From the NCBI GenBank assembly GCA_039798065.1, contig JBDKGS010000007.1:1-39442 (forward strand): 39,442 nt of DNA, read 5' to 3'. Under the pieces are notes generated by a model that saw only the letters and a list, made by a program, of their open reading frames with translations, did no database searches and was not told where the DNA came from. Within the stretch, counting starts at the first letter, position 1, and every line of letters begins with the position of its first letter. Position numbers and translations under genes: made by a program. Origin of the DNA: UBA5070 sp039798065. GTDB taxonomy: Bacteria; Fibrobacterota; Fibrobacteria; UBA5070. Shown here in pieces: positions 7,201 through 15,685 of the stretch.

Positions 7201-9162
7201 ATGACAGCGAAAGCCCTTATGGTCTGGGGTTGCACCTCCGACGCGGGGAAGTCGTTTTTGACGGCCGCCCTGTGTCGTTGGTTCTCCGACCAAGGCTTGC
7301 GCGTGGCGCCGTTCAAGGCGCAGAACATGAGCAATAACGCCCGCGTGGCCCATGGCGGCGAAATGGGTTGCGCTCAATGGTTCCAAGCCAAGGCGGCGCG
7401 CTGCATTCCCGAAGTGCGGCACAATCCAATTCTCCTCAAGCCCGAGCGCGATACCCGCAGCCAAGTGGTCGTTTTAGGCCAAGTCGATCCGGCATTGTCC
7501 GACATGGACTGGCGCGGTCGCTCCATGCTGCTTTGGGAACGTGCCAAACCCGCCTTGCGCGAATTGATGTCAGAAAATGACATCGTGGTCATCGAAGGCG
7601 CGGGCTCTCCCGCCGAGATCAATCTGTCCGATGTCGACTACGTGAACCTCATGACGGCGCGCGAAGCCAACGCGGAATGTCTACTCGTCTCCGACATCGA
7701 CCGCGGCGGTTCGTTCGCGCATCTGTACGGCACCTGGGCCATGCTTCCCGATGATCTCAAGCCACGGCTTCGCGGCTTCGTCCTCAACAAGTTCCGCGGC
7801 GATGCTAGCCTTTTGGAGCCCGGTCCCACCGAGCTATTCCAACGCACCGGAGTGCCCTTGGTGGGCGTGATCCCGCGCGTGCACCACGACCTTCCCGACG
7901 AAGACGCCGTGGCCCTCGATCATTTCTCCACCACTGGCTGGGATGTGGCAACACATCGCATCGCTCTTGTCGCCTGGCCCCGCATCTCCAATTTCGACGA
8001 ATTCCGTCGCTTGGCCGCTTGGCCCGGTGTCGCCTTGCGTGTGGCCCGTACAGCGAACGATCTGGAAGGCGCGACACTGCTTCTTCTGCCCGGGTCAAAA
8101 AACGTCCCGTCCGACTTGGTGTGGCTGCGCGAACGCGGTCTCGACAAAGACGTGACGGATTTTGCCCGATCGGGAAAGCCCATTCTCGGTATCTGCGGCG
8201 GCCTGCAAGCGTTGGGTCTTCGCATCGAAGACGAAGTCGGCGTGGAAGGCTCGGCCCAAGGGCTTGGGCTCCTGTCCCATATCACCGTACACGGCGCGAA
8301 CAAGATCGTCCGCGACGGTTCGGTCCAAGCACCTGAAATTTCCGGGTTCTGGATTGGTTTGTCGGGAAAGATTCTGTCGGGTTACGAAATCCGCACGGGA
8401 ATCACGCAGGGCCAAGAATCGTCCTCCCAAAGCGGATTGATCGCGCATACCGGAAACATCTTCGGGACCTATCTGCACGGAGCCTTCGAAGATCCGACGG
8501 TGCTCGAAGCCGTCTTCGGGCCTGGCGATGGTGAAAGCGACCCGTTGGAAAGGACCTTCCAGAGCATGGCAAAACTTGTCGAAGAGCACCTGGATACCAA
8601 GGCGATCATGTCCTGGCTCGCGGATTCCAACCAACCAACAAGCCGGCCGCGTCTCTGCGTCCTCACCGGCGGCGTCCGCGCCGGAAAGTCCACCGCGGCC
8701 CAGAACAAGGCCCTGGAGTGGGGCGGACAAAATGTGTCGGTCCTGGCCACGGCCCAAGGTCTCGACGACGAAATGCGTCTGCGCATCACCAACCACCAGA
8801 ACGAACGACCCTCCGGGTGGGAAACCATCGAAGAGCCGCTGGATCTCGCGACGGCGCTGCAGGGTGCCAAGCACCGCACCGTAGTCCTCGATTGCGCCAA
8901 CCTCTGGGTCACCAACCTTCTGCTCTCTCCCGAGCCGGTCGATTTCCGTCAAGCCACATACGACCTCATCCAAGCCTGGCGCGAGTCCGGTAAGGACCTG
9001 ATCGTCGTCACCAACGAAGTAGGGTGGGGGATCGTCCCCGACAACGCCCTGTCCCGCGAATTCCGCGACCAACTCGGCTGGGTCAACCAGCAGCTGGTCG
9101 CCGCCTCCACCGAAGCCTGGCTCTACGTGTCGGGCGTCGCTCTTCCCTTGAAAGCAAGATGA
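7201..9162 (+). CDS. cobQ-cobU: CobQ-CobU fusion: cobyric acid synthase plus cobinamide kinase/guanylyltransferase
   Basis: One uninterrupted 653-residue frame. Residues 1 to about 475 are CobQ, which makes four glutamine-dependent amidations of adenosylcobyrinic acid a,c-diamide: the P-loop-like GCTSDAGKSFLTAALCRWF (10-28), the FKAQNMSNNARV signature (38-49), DIDRGGSFAHLYGT (165-178) and a glutamine amidotransferase domain with Cys332 (GICGG) and His426 (YLHGAFE). Residues about 484-653 are CobU, which phosphorylates and guanylylates cobinamide: Walker A GGVRAGKS (490-497), the His532 region RITNHQNERPSGW, DCANLWVTNLL, TNEVGWGIVPDN and a C-terminal GVALPLK. All key residues are present in both halves, joined by a short linker (SWLADSNQPTSRP). 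ATG 7201 follows GGCGGA; an in-frame start at 7093 would run back into cobC. The stop overlaps cobT. Confidence 0.93.
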   Translation: MTAKALMVWGCTSDAGKSFLTAALCRWFSDQGLRVAPFKAQNMSNNARVAHGGEMGCAQWFQAKAARCIPEVRHNPILLKPERDTRSQVVVLGQVDPALSDMDWRGRSMLLWERAKPALRELMSENDIVVIEGAGSPAEINLSDVDYVNLMTAREANAECLLVSDIDRGGSFAHLYGTWAMLPDDLKPRLRGFVLNKFRGDASLLEPGPTELFQRTGVPLVGVIPRVHHDLPDEDAVALDHFSTTGWDVATHRIALVAWPRISNFDEFRRLAAWPGVALRVARTANDLEGATLLLLPGSKNVPSDLVWLRERGLDKDVTDFARSGKPILGICGGLQALGLRIEDEVGVEGSAQGLGLLSHITVHGANKIVRDGSVQAPEISGFWIGLSGKILSGYEIRTGITQGQESSSQSGLIAHTGNIFGTYLHGAFEDPTVLEAVFGPGDGESDPLERTFQSMAKLVEEHLDTKAIMSWLADSNQPTSRPRLCVLTGGVRAGKSTAAQNKALEWGGQNVSVLATAQGLDDEMRLRITNHQNERPSGWETIEEPLDLATALQGAKHRTVVLDCANLWVTNLLLSPEPVDFRQATYDLIQAWRESGKDLIVVTNEVGWGIVPDNALSREFRDQLGWVNQQLVAASTEAWLYVSGVALPLKAR

Positions 9163-10193
9163 TCCCACGCCTCGATTCCGCCAAACTCGCCTCCGTCCAG
9201 GCCCGCCAGAACAGCCTCCTCAAAATCCCCGGATCGCTGGGTTTGCTGGAAGAAATCGGCAATCGCATCGGGGCCATGCAGCGCACCGACCGCCCCGTCC
9301 TGAACCGTGGCGCCGTCATCGTGTGCTGCGGGGATCACGGCGTGACGGCAGAATCTGTCGCCGCCTTCCCCGACCACATCACGCGCATCCAGGCGCTCAA
9401 TTTCCTCGAAGGCGGCGCGGCCATCAACCAGATCGCCTTGGCAAGCCAAGCCGATGTCTGGGTCGTCGACGCCGGGGTGAAGGGCGACGACATTCCCACT
9501 CATCCTCGCCTGGTGGGGCCTGGTATCCGCAAGGGCTGCGGCAACATCGCCCGCGAACCGGCCATGACCCGCGTGCAGGCGCAAGCCGCCATCGACCTGG
9601 GCCGCAAGGCGGCTCGTCGTGCCATCGATTCGGGCGCCCAAGTGCTCGCCGCTGGCGACATGGGAATCGGCAACACCACGCCGTCGGCGGCGCTCACGGC
9701 GGCGTTCCTGGGTCTCGAGCCAGAACTTGTCACCGGTCGCGGCTCGGGCATCGACGACGAAATGCGCCTTCGCAAAATTCGTAGCGTCGAATCGGCCGTG
9801 GCCCGCGCCAGGCAGGCCTTGGGCGATCTGCAGAAGGCCGACCCCATCGACGTGCTGGCCCAGGTGGGCGGATTGGAGTTGGCCGCCATCGCGGGGGTGT
9901 ACCTGGAAGGCGCTCTCAGGGGCATTCCGTTGGTCTGCGATGGATTCCCCGTCACTTCGGGTGTACTGGTGGCCTCGCGCATCGACGAAGGCGTGAAGGA
10001 CTACCTGTTCGCGGGCCACCAGTCGGTGGAACCCGGTCACGCCTGGCAATTGCGCGAATTGGGCTTGGATCCCATCTTCCGTCTGGGCTTGCGCCTGGGC
10101 GAAGGCACGGGGGCCGTTCTGGCGTTTCCCGTCCTGCGCGCCGCTTGTCAAATTCTGGCAGGCATGAAGACCTTCGCCGACATCGGGATGTGA
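9159..10193 (+). CDS. cobT: Nicotinate-nucleotide--dimethylbenzimidazole phosphoribosyltransferase
   Basis: 344 residues. CobT activates the lower-ligand base by transferring phosphoribose from nicotinate mononucleotide to 5,6-dimethylbenzimidazole, giving alpha-ribazole phosphate. Visible family motifs are KIPGSLGLLEEIGNRI near the N-terminus, VCCGDHGVTAESVAAFP, NFLEGGAAINQIA, DMGIGNTTPSAALTAAFLG, TGRGSGIDDEMRLRK, CDGFPVTSGVL and the catalytic glutamate Glu315 in LGEGTGAVLA. Length is typical. ATG 9159 overlaps the cobQ-cobU stop, implying coupling. The product is the substrate for CobS next door, with CobC removing phosphate. Confidence 0.97.
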   Translation: MIPRLDSAKLASVQARQNSLLKIPGSLGLLEEIGNRIGAMQRTDRPVLNRGAVIVCCGDHGVTAESVAAFPDHITRIQALNFLEGGAAINQIALASQADVWVVDAGVKGDDIPTHPRLVGPGIRKGCGNIAREPAMTRVQAQAAIDLGRKAARRAIDSGAQVLAAGDMGIGNTTPSAALTAAFLGLEPELVTGRGSGIDDEMRLRKIRSVESAVARARQALGDLQKADPIDVLAQVGGLELAAIAGVYLEGALRGIPLVCDGFPVTSGVLVASRIDEGVKDYLFAGHQSVEPGHAWQLRELGLDPIFRLGLRLGEGTGAVLAFPVLRAACQILAGMKTFADIGM

Positions 10194-10203
10194 GGCGCAT
10201 CGC

Positions 10204-10923
10204 ATGAACCCCTTCTGGCTCGCATGGTCGTTCCTGACGGTGTTTCCCGCACCCGGACAGAAAACGGCAAGTGCCGAGGATTTCGTGCGTTCACGCATCT
10301 GGTACCCCGCCGTGGGAGTGGCTCTGGGAGCCGTCTGGGCGGCCGTCGCCTATGCATTGGCTCGATGGAATTGTCCGGCGGGATTGGCTGGCGTGGTCCT
10401 TCTCGCGGTCCCGCTCTTGTGCACCGGGTTCCTGCACTTCGACGGTCTGCTCGACAGCGCCGATGCCTTGCTGGCGCCCCGCACCCCCGAGCGCCGCATG
10501 GAAATCCTCAAGGACGTCCATGCGGGATCGTTCGCCATCGGCGTCGCGGGACTGTGGCTCCTGGCCACCAGTCAAATTCTGGCATTGGGCCCGTCGTGGC
10601 AATTCCTCCTTGCGCTCCCGATCCTTTCGCGAGCCGCGCTATTGGGGGCCATCTACCTCTTCCCCTACGCCCGCACCGCCGACCCCACTTCGCTTTCCGA
10701 TGTCTCCGCGGCGCTCTCCTGGCGCTGGATCCTTCCGGCCCTGTTCGCCGCCCCCGCCATCTGGTTCTTCCCGCTCGAGGCATTGTCGGTTCTTGTCGTA
10801 CAATATCTGGGTGGGCGTTGGGCTGCGGGCAAGCTGGGCGGCGGCATCACCGGCGACATCTACGGCGCGCTGTTGTGCCTCTCCGAAACCGCGGCGCTCG
10901 CCGTGCACGTATTGAGGAAATGA
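10204..10923 (+). CDS. cobS: Adenosylcobinamide-GDP ribazoletransferase (cobalamin synthase)
   Basis: 239-residue integral membrane enzyme with about six hydrophobic segments. It joins adenosylcobinamide-GDP (product of the CobU domain) to alpha-ribazole, the final assembly step. Family motifs: FLTVFPAPG near the N-terminus, RSRIWYPAVGVALGAVWA, TGFLHFDGLLDSADAL with the acidic metal-binding cluster, AGSFAIGVAGL, SRAALLGAIYLFPYAR and the C-terminal GGGITGDIYGAL. It begins 10 bases after cobT and ends 1 base before the next gene. The N-terminal signature is slightly abbreviated compared with longer CobS proteins of about 250 residues. Confidence 0.96.
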   Translation: MNPFWLAWSFLTVFPAPGQKTASAEDFVRSRIWYPAVGVALGAVWAAVAYALARWNCPAGLAGVVLLAVPLLCTGFLHFDGLLDSADALLAPRTPERRMEILKDVHAGSFAIGVAGLWLLATSQILALGPSWQFLLALPILSRAALLGAIYLFPYARTADPTSLSDVSAALSWRWILPALFAAPAIWFFPLEALSVLVVQYLGGRWAAGKLGGGITGDIYGALLCLSETAALAVHVLRK

Positions 10924-10924
10924 C

Positions 10925-11770
10925 ATGATGAACAAGAAATTCGCGCTGCTGGCGATCGTCCCCATCCTCTCCGCCTGCAAGACGGAATCCGTCGCGACAA
11001 ATTCCGCCCCCATGCGCATCGTCTCGGTCACCATCACCGGCGACGTATTGCTCCAGGCACTTGTGGATTCCTCCCGCGTGCTGGCCGTGTCTGCCCTCGC
11101 CGACGATTCGGGCATCCACGAAGCCGCGGGTCTTTTTCCCACCAAACCGCGCATCGGACCTGATCTCGAGCAGATCGTCTCCCTGCGCCCCGACCTCGTC
11201 CTGCTTGGCTCCTTCCATGACCCCGCGTTCGTCGACGGCATCCGCAAATCGGGACTGAACGTCGAAATCCTCCAAAGCCCCAACTCCTTGGAGAAGGTCC
11301 GCACCTATCTCAAGCAGGTCGCGACAAGACTTGGCGAGCCAGCCAAAGGCGACAGCCTGGTCCGCTGGATGGATTCCACCCTGGATGCCGTGAAGTCAAA
11401 AATTGCCAATTGCCCCGACCGTCCGAGCGTCCTCTACTGGTCCGAAGGCTTCACTGCGGGCGACTCCAGCACCATCGGCGACCTGCTCAAGGTGGTGGGT
11501 GTGCAAAATCTGGCGGCGCAGGCGGGCATCCAAGGTTCGCAGACCATCGCCATCGAAGACGTCATCCGTCTCCAGCCCGACTGGATCCTGCGTTCGTCTT
11601 GGGAGGCGGGCGGAAGCATGAAGCCGTTGCCCTCGGCGCTGGGAGCCTTGAACGCCGTCAAGGAAGGCAAAATGGCCGTCGTTTCCGGCAAACTCCTGCT
11701 TTCCACCTCGCATCGCTGCGCCCTGGCCGCCGATTCGCTGGCCCGCAAGCTGCGCCCTGATTGCCACTGA
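10925..11770 (+). CDS. btuF: BtuF-like cobalamin-binding lipoprotein (ABC transporter substrate-binding)
   Basis: 281 residues. The N-terminus MMNKKFALLAIVPILSAC has a lipobox ending at Cys18. The rest fits the periplasmic_binding_2 (BtuF/FhuD) fold: MRIVSVTITGDVLLQALV, KPRIGPDLEQIVSLRPDLVL, a long bridging helix around SLEKVRTYLKQVATRLGEPAKGDSL, and the second lobe VLYWSEGFTAGDSSTIGDLLKVVGVQN to AIEDVIRLQPDWIL. It probably hands corrinoids from the periplasm to a BtuCD permease, but no permease or ATPase gene lies in this window, so the partner must be encoded elsewhere. GAGGAA sits 6 bases before ATG 10925. The role in cobalamin rather than iron-siderophore uptake is inferred from the operon. 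Confidence 0.83.
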   Translation: MMNKKFALLAIVPILSACKTESVATNSAPMRIVSVTITGDVLLQALVDSSRVLAVSALADDSGIHEAAGLFPTKPRIGPDLEQIVSLRPDLVLLGSFHDPAFVDGIRKSGLNVEILQSPNSLEKVRTYLKQVATRLGEPAKGDSLVRWMDSTLDAVKSKIANCPDRPSVLYWSEGFTAGDSSTIGDLLKVVGVQNLAAQAGIQGSQTIAIEDVIRLQPDWILRSSWEAGGSMKPLPSALGALNAVKEGKMAVVSGKLLLSTSHRCALAADSLARKLRPDCH

Positions 11771-11823
11771 GAGGCTCCGGCACCGCAATCCGTCCGGGAA
11801 TCGGTTACCTTTCGAGATAGCAA

Positions 11824-12429
11824 ATGAGCTTCTCAGCCGAAGAAACCTTGGCGCGTCTGCAAACCGGAGTCTTCCTGGTGGCCCGCCACGAAGTCCTCAA
11901 GGACCCCAACTTCCAAGGGACCGTCATTCTCCTTTGCGCCCACGAGCGCGATGGCGACTACGGACTGGTCCTCAACCGCGTTTCGCACATGCCGTTGGAC
12001 GAAGTGTTCGAGAGCTTGCCTCCCGAAATGCGCGGCCCTCGCCTGGTGCATTTGGGCGGCCCTGTCGAGCAGGACAAGATCCAGATCCTGGATTGGTCCG
12101 ATGAGCCGGCCCCCGAATCGCAGCGCATCATTCCCGGCCTCACCATGGGTGGGCACTGGAACTTCGCGTGGCAAAGCGACGACGAAGACCCTCTCGACGA
12201 AAACCCCGGCAAGCGGTTCCATCGCGCCGACGAAACCGAATACCGCGTCTTCCTGGGCTACTCGGGTTGGGGCGAAGGCCAGTTGGAAAGCGAGATCGAA
12301 GTGGGAGCCTGGCAGGTCTTCGCGGCCGACGTCATCGAGACCCTCGCGCTCACTCCCGACCGTCTCCCGGCCACCGAAGAACAATTCGCCCGTTGGGCGG
12401 TCGCGCATCCTTCGAAGGTCCGCTCATGA
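11824..12429 (+). CDS. YqgE/AlgH family protein (UPF0301)
   Basis: 201 residues with the complete AlgH/YqgE pattern: LQTGVFLVARHEVLKDPNFQ, GTVILLCAHERDGDYGLVLNR (about 33-53), HLGGPVEQDKIQIL, and the late block YRVFLGYSGWGEGQLESEI followed by GAWQVFAAD. The family is widespread and its biochemical role is still uncertain; in Pseudomonas AlgH affects alginate and other regulation. It starts 54 bases after btuF and may belong to the same transcript, although the larger gap leaves room for a separate promoter that I cannot identify. Its stop overlaps the next start (ATGA), so those two genes are coupled. Confidence 0.93.
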   Translation: MSFSAEETLARLQTGVFLVARHEVLKDPNFQGTVILLCAHERDGDYGLVLNRVSHMPLDEVFESLPPEMRGPRLVHLGGPVEQDKIQILDWSDEPAPESQRIIPGLTMGGHWNFAWQSDDEDPLDENPGKRFHRADETEYRVFLGYSGWGEGQLESEIEVGAWQVFAADVIETLALTPDRLPATEEQFARWAVAHPSKVRS

Positions 12430-12872
12430 AGAAGTCAATTCTTGTCGTAGCGTTCCTTGCCGCCGTCTCGCAGGCCGCGTCGGGCGTCTCGCTCGAAGGC
12501 TTCGTGGGAAGCTCGTCGCGGTTGGGTGAGTGGGCCCATCGCCCCGCCTGGTCGGTCGCGGCTCTCCATCGCGTCGATCAAATGGTGGCCATCGGCATCG
12601 CCGCCGGTTACGAAGCCATCCCCACCCATCCCGCAGGCTCCTTGACATCGCGCCTGCAAGTGCGCCTGCCTTTTGGCCGACAAGTTCTCCCGTACCTGCA
12701 AGGCGAAGCCGGTGTCGGAATCCGTCCGGTGCTGGAAGACTCCTACTTCCTCTGGAAGCTGGGCGGCGGCTTCGATCTCAAGCTTGGCGATCGCTCGAGC
12801 CTTCTTGTCGAATCGGGCTGGCAAAGCTACGGCCGCTACATCGGTCGCCTGGGGTTGCTGCTGGAACTGTAA
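12426..12872 (+). CDS. Small outer-membrane beta-barrel protein, unknown function
   Basis: 148 residues with a signal peptide (MKKSILVVAFLAAVSQAAS). The mature part alternates hydrophobic and polar residues in about eight short strands: VSLEGFVGSSS, WSVAALHRV, VAIGIAAGYEAI, LTSRLQVRLPFG, LPYLQGEAGVGIRP, FLWKLGGGFDLKLG, SSLLVESGWQSYG and a final YIGRLGLLLEL. This is the usual pattern of a small OmpA/OmpW-like eight-stranded barrel, but I cannot name a family. It overlaps the AlgH gene by 4 bases, so the two are made together; no functional link is known. Confidence 0.7.
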   Translation: MKKSILVVAFLAAVSQAASGVSLEGFVGSSSRLGEWAHRPAWSVAALHRVDQMVAIGIAAGYEAIPTHPAGSLTSRLQVRLPFGRQVLPYLQGEAGVGIRPVLEDSYFLWKLGGGFDLKLGDRSSLLVESGWQSYGRYIGRLGLLLEL

Positions 12873-13220
12873 CGGACAATTTCCGTCCGACATTCCTGCC
12901 TGCGAATCCTCTCGATTCCCATCCACATCAGGGCGCCTCGCCCTCCGCGCGCCGGACAGATTTCGACGCCATGTTGGCCGTCGCGCGAAGGACGACCGGG
13001 CCCTCGTGAACCAAGCCCCGCCCGCGCCGGATCGTCGTGTTGCCATATTCCGTCGCGCACGGGTCTCGGCCCATCCGGGCTTCGGTCCCTGGCGCGTCCG
13101 ACGCCCAACCGCCTGCGGCGGATGGGTTATGCCCCCCCCGCGCCTTCGGCGCGGCGGTCTGGCTCGGCGCAGGAGCACCCCACTGCATCCGCTGTATGAA
13201 ACCCTCGTTTACGCCCCGGG
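12873..13220. other. Intergenic region between convergent genes; GC-rich, hairpin-rich, no gene seen
   Basis: Both flanking genes point into this 348-base stretch. It contains GGAC-AATTTCC-GTCC (12874-12888) directly after the barrel gene, and GC-rich hairpins such as CCGCGCC TTC GGCGCGG near 13138. There is no long T-tract, so terminators are not clear. Composition resembles the 2069-2890 mosaic. Confidence 0.5.
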
Positions 13221-15530
13221 TCAGTACTTCGAAAGTGTCGTAGGCACCGTGGCTTGTGCGGCGGAGTTGTCCCCCCACACGACGATGGTTCCATCCTTGA
13301 GCAGCGCCGCCGAGTGGGCGTACCCAGCCGAGATGGCGACGACGTTCTTGAGTCCGGTGGGCACGGTGGTTTGCCCGGCTCCGTTGTCGCCCCATCCAAC
13401 GACGGTGCTGTCGGCCAACAGTGCCAGAGTGTGTTTGCCGCCTGCCGCCACCTGGGCGATTTTGGGAAGATTGGCGGGCACCGAAATCTGTCCTTTGGCG
13501 TTGTCGCCCCAGGCCTTGATGGTGCCATCACCAAGCAAAACCACAGCATGGCCAAACCCGGCGGAGATGGACTTCGCGGTGGCAATTCCTGACGGTACGG
13601 CTGTCTGCTTGAGGGTCGAGTCTCCCCATGCCCAGACGGTCCCGTCCTTTTTCAAGGCGACGGAGAATTCGTATCCGGCGGCGATGGTCACAACGTCCGA
13701 CAAACCATAAGGCATGCGACATTCGCCTTTTGTCGTATCGCCCCAGCCCACCACCGTGCCGTCGCGCTTGAGTGCCAGCGAGTGGGTGCTGCCGGCTGCC
13801 ACGGCCACGACACCGCTCAGTTGGTTGGGGATCTTCAGGACATCGTGCGCCGGAGCGCCCCAGGCCACGACTGTGCCCGCGGTCGTCAGTGCCAAAATGT
13901 GTCCGAGTCCTGCGGAAACGGAAACGATCGAGCCCATGTCGACGGGCTGCGGGGTGGTGGCAAGATCGCCTCCCCAGACGGAAATCGCTCCATCCTGCTT
14001 GAGGATCACGGTGGCTTCGCCCGCCGCCGCCACCTGGGTGGCCATGGCGCGATGGCGTTCCACGCTCACCGAGTCGCGGCGGACATTGCCCGTGCTGTCG
14101 ACCACCTCGATGGCAACCGAATTCTGTCCAGGCTTGAGCGCGACGATGGCCTGGTAGCGCCCAGAAAACCCGCTCGCGGGACTTCCCGCGATGGCCACCG
14201 ACTTCACGCCGCCGACATCGGCAACCATCCACGCCACGGGAACGGAAGCGCTGTCGTAGTTCACCTGCCGCGCGCCGAAACCCTCGATGGCGGCGATGGT
14301 CGGGCCTTGGGTGTCGGCAAGGCGACGGATTTTGACCGTGTCCGACGTGGTGTTGCCCAGCGAGTCTTCGGCGACGGCGACGAACTGGTTCGGCCCTTGC
14401 GCCATGTTCAATCGCACCGACCAGACAGTTCCTGTCCGGGTGGCGGGCTTGCCGCCGATCGCGACCGATTTCACGCCCGACACGTCCGACGCGTTCCAGG
14501 CGAAGACGAGCGATGTGCTGTCGAACACCACGGCAGCGGTGTCGGCAGGCGCCGTGCGGGCCAGCGCAGGTGCTCCGTCGTCGCGAACCACCGTGATGGT
14601 GTCGTAGGCCTTGGCCCCGGTGCGATCGGACACCGAGACAACGACGGAATTTGTCCCGAATGAAACCGGGACCGTGCGCGCGTAGATGCTTCCATCGGCT
14701 TCGGCGGCGGCTCCATCGATGAGAACCGTGAAGGGTGCGCTGCCGCCCGAAACGACCCAGCGCGCCTGGTACCGGGCCGAATCCTTCTGTACGTTGCGCA
14801 CCTTCAGATCGGGAAGACGCAACAGCTTGGGGGCGCCCGGGAACAATCGGGAGGAGTCGGAAGCTGTCAAGGATTTGCGTGAGATCAATTCCAGATAGAG
14901 CGCTCGCAAGGAATCGAGGTTGCGCGTCGGCAGCCATTCCACGGAATCGACGATCGCGGCCAAGGAGCTCGCGTTCTTCTGCGCCTGCAACAGGATTTCG
15001 TCGTGCACCGAATCGCGGGAAATGCCGATCGGGGCGGTGGCTGGGAACGGTGCCAGCGTGGTGTCGCCGGAAATCAGCGCCTTGGCGTACAACGAGATCA
15101 ATCCTGCACGCGTGCGTGGCTGGGATGGCGTCGAGTCCATCAACCGCAACAGATGCTCCGCGACGGCATTGTGATCCACCTTCCAGCTGGAGCTTTCGCA
15201 AGCTCCGGTGCATCGAAGCGTGATCGATTGCATTCCCCATTTCATGAATTCGATCTGCAATGTGTCGAGTGCGCCCAGAGGCTTGGCAAGGTCGACTTCC
15301 AGATGGAACGTCAGCGGTGTCAATTTGTTCCACGTGCTTGTCGCGGCGGCAGTTCCTACGCGTGCCAGAATCTGGTCGGGCATGTAGGCCGAGTCGGCTA
15401 GCGGAGGGGGATTGAAAACGAGCTTCGTGGATGTGACGGCCTCGGGAGCGACGCTCTCCTGGCACGAACAAAGCATGGAGGAGCCAATCAAGGCAATCGC
15501 AGCCAATCGACGAGGGATAGGTGTGAACAT
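13221..15530 (-). CDS. Lipoprotein with Ig-like domains and a seven-repeat RCC1-type propeller
   Basis: 769 residues. The N-terminus MFTPIPRRLAAIALIGSSMLCSC ends in a lipobox-like LCSC (Cys21 or Cys23). Residues about 245-490 are three or so Ig-like units with the recurring pattern GVKSVAIGGKPATRTGTVWS / GPNQFVAVAEDSLGN. Residues about 495-769 are seven RCC1-type repeats (VAAGSTHSLALKRDGTVVGWGD and variants, each ending WGD or WGx), enough to close a seven-bladed propeller. The N-terminal 240 residues are unrecognised. It is the smaller architectural counterpart of the protein at 34154-38635. Probably exposed at the cell surface and involved in protein or polysaccharide contact, but no activity can be assigned. 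The gene is divergent from the PKD/FISUMP gene, separated by 155 bases. Confidence 0.85.
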   Translation of the reverse strand: MFTPIPRRLAAIALIGSSMLCSCQESVAPEAVTSTKLVFNPPPLADSAYMPDQILARVGTAAATSTWNKLTPLTFHLEVDLAKPLGALDTLQIEFMKWGMQSITLRCTGACESSSWKVDHNAVAEHLLRLMDSTPSQPRTRAGLISLYAKALISGDTTLAPFPATAPIGISRDSVHDEILLQAQKNASSLAAIVDSVEWLPTRNLDSLRALYLELISRKSLTASDSSRLFPGAPKLLRLPDLKVRNVQKDSARYQARWVVSGGSAPFTVLIDGAAAEADGSIYARTVPVSFGTNSVVVSVSDRTGAKAYDTITVVRDDGAPALARTAPADTAAVVFDSTSLVFAWNASDVSGVKSVAIGGKPATRTGTVWSVRLNMAQGPNQFVAVAEDSLGNTTSDTVKIRRLADTQGPTIAAIEGFGARQVNYDSASVPVAWMVADVGGVKSVAIAGSPASGFSGRYQAIVALKPGQNSVAIEVVDSTGNVRRDSVSVERHRAMATQVAAAGEATVILKQDGAISVWGGDLATTPQPVDMGSIVSVSAGLGHILALTTAGTVVAWGAPAHDVLKIPNQLSGVVAVAAGSTHSLALKRDGTVVGWGDTTKGECRMPYGLSDVVTIAAGYEFSVALKKDGTVWAWGDSTLKQTAVPSGIATAKSISAGFGHAVVLLGDGTIKAWGDNAKGQISVPANLPKIAQVAAGGKHTLALLADSTVVGWGDNGAGQTTVPTGLKNVVAISAGYAHSAALLKDGTIVVWGDNSAAQATVPTTLSKY

Positions 15531-15685
15531 GGCTTGGTGTTCCGTTGGGGGCGTTGGGGGGGTGGAATCGGAGGGAGTGACACCAAGTTAATCCCTCTCT
15601 TTTGGTGTTGAATTATCATTTTGCGTGCAACCTGATTCCTGTCGAGCCTGGCTCGATGCCTCCGCATTCCTGGATATCCCCAAAT

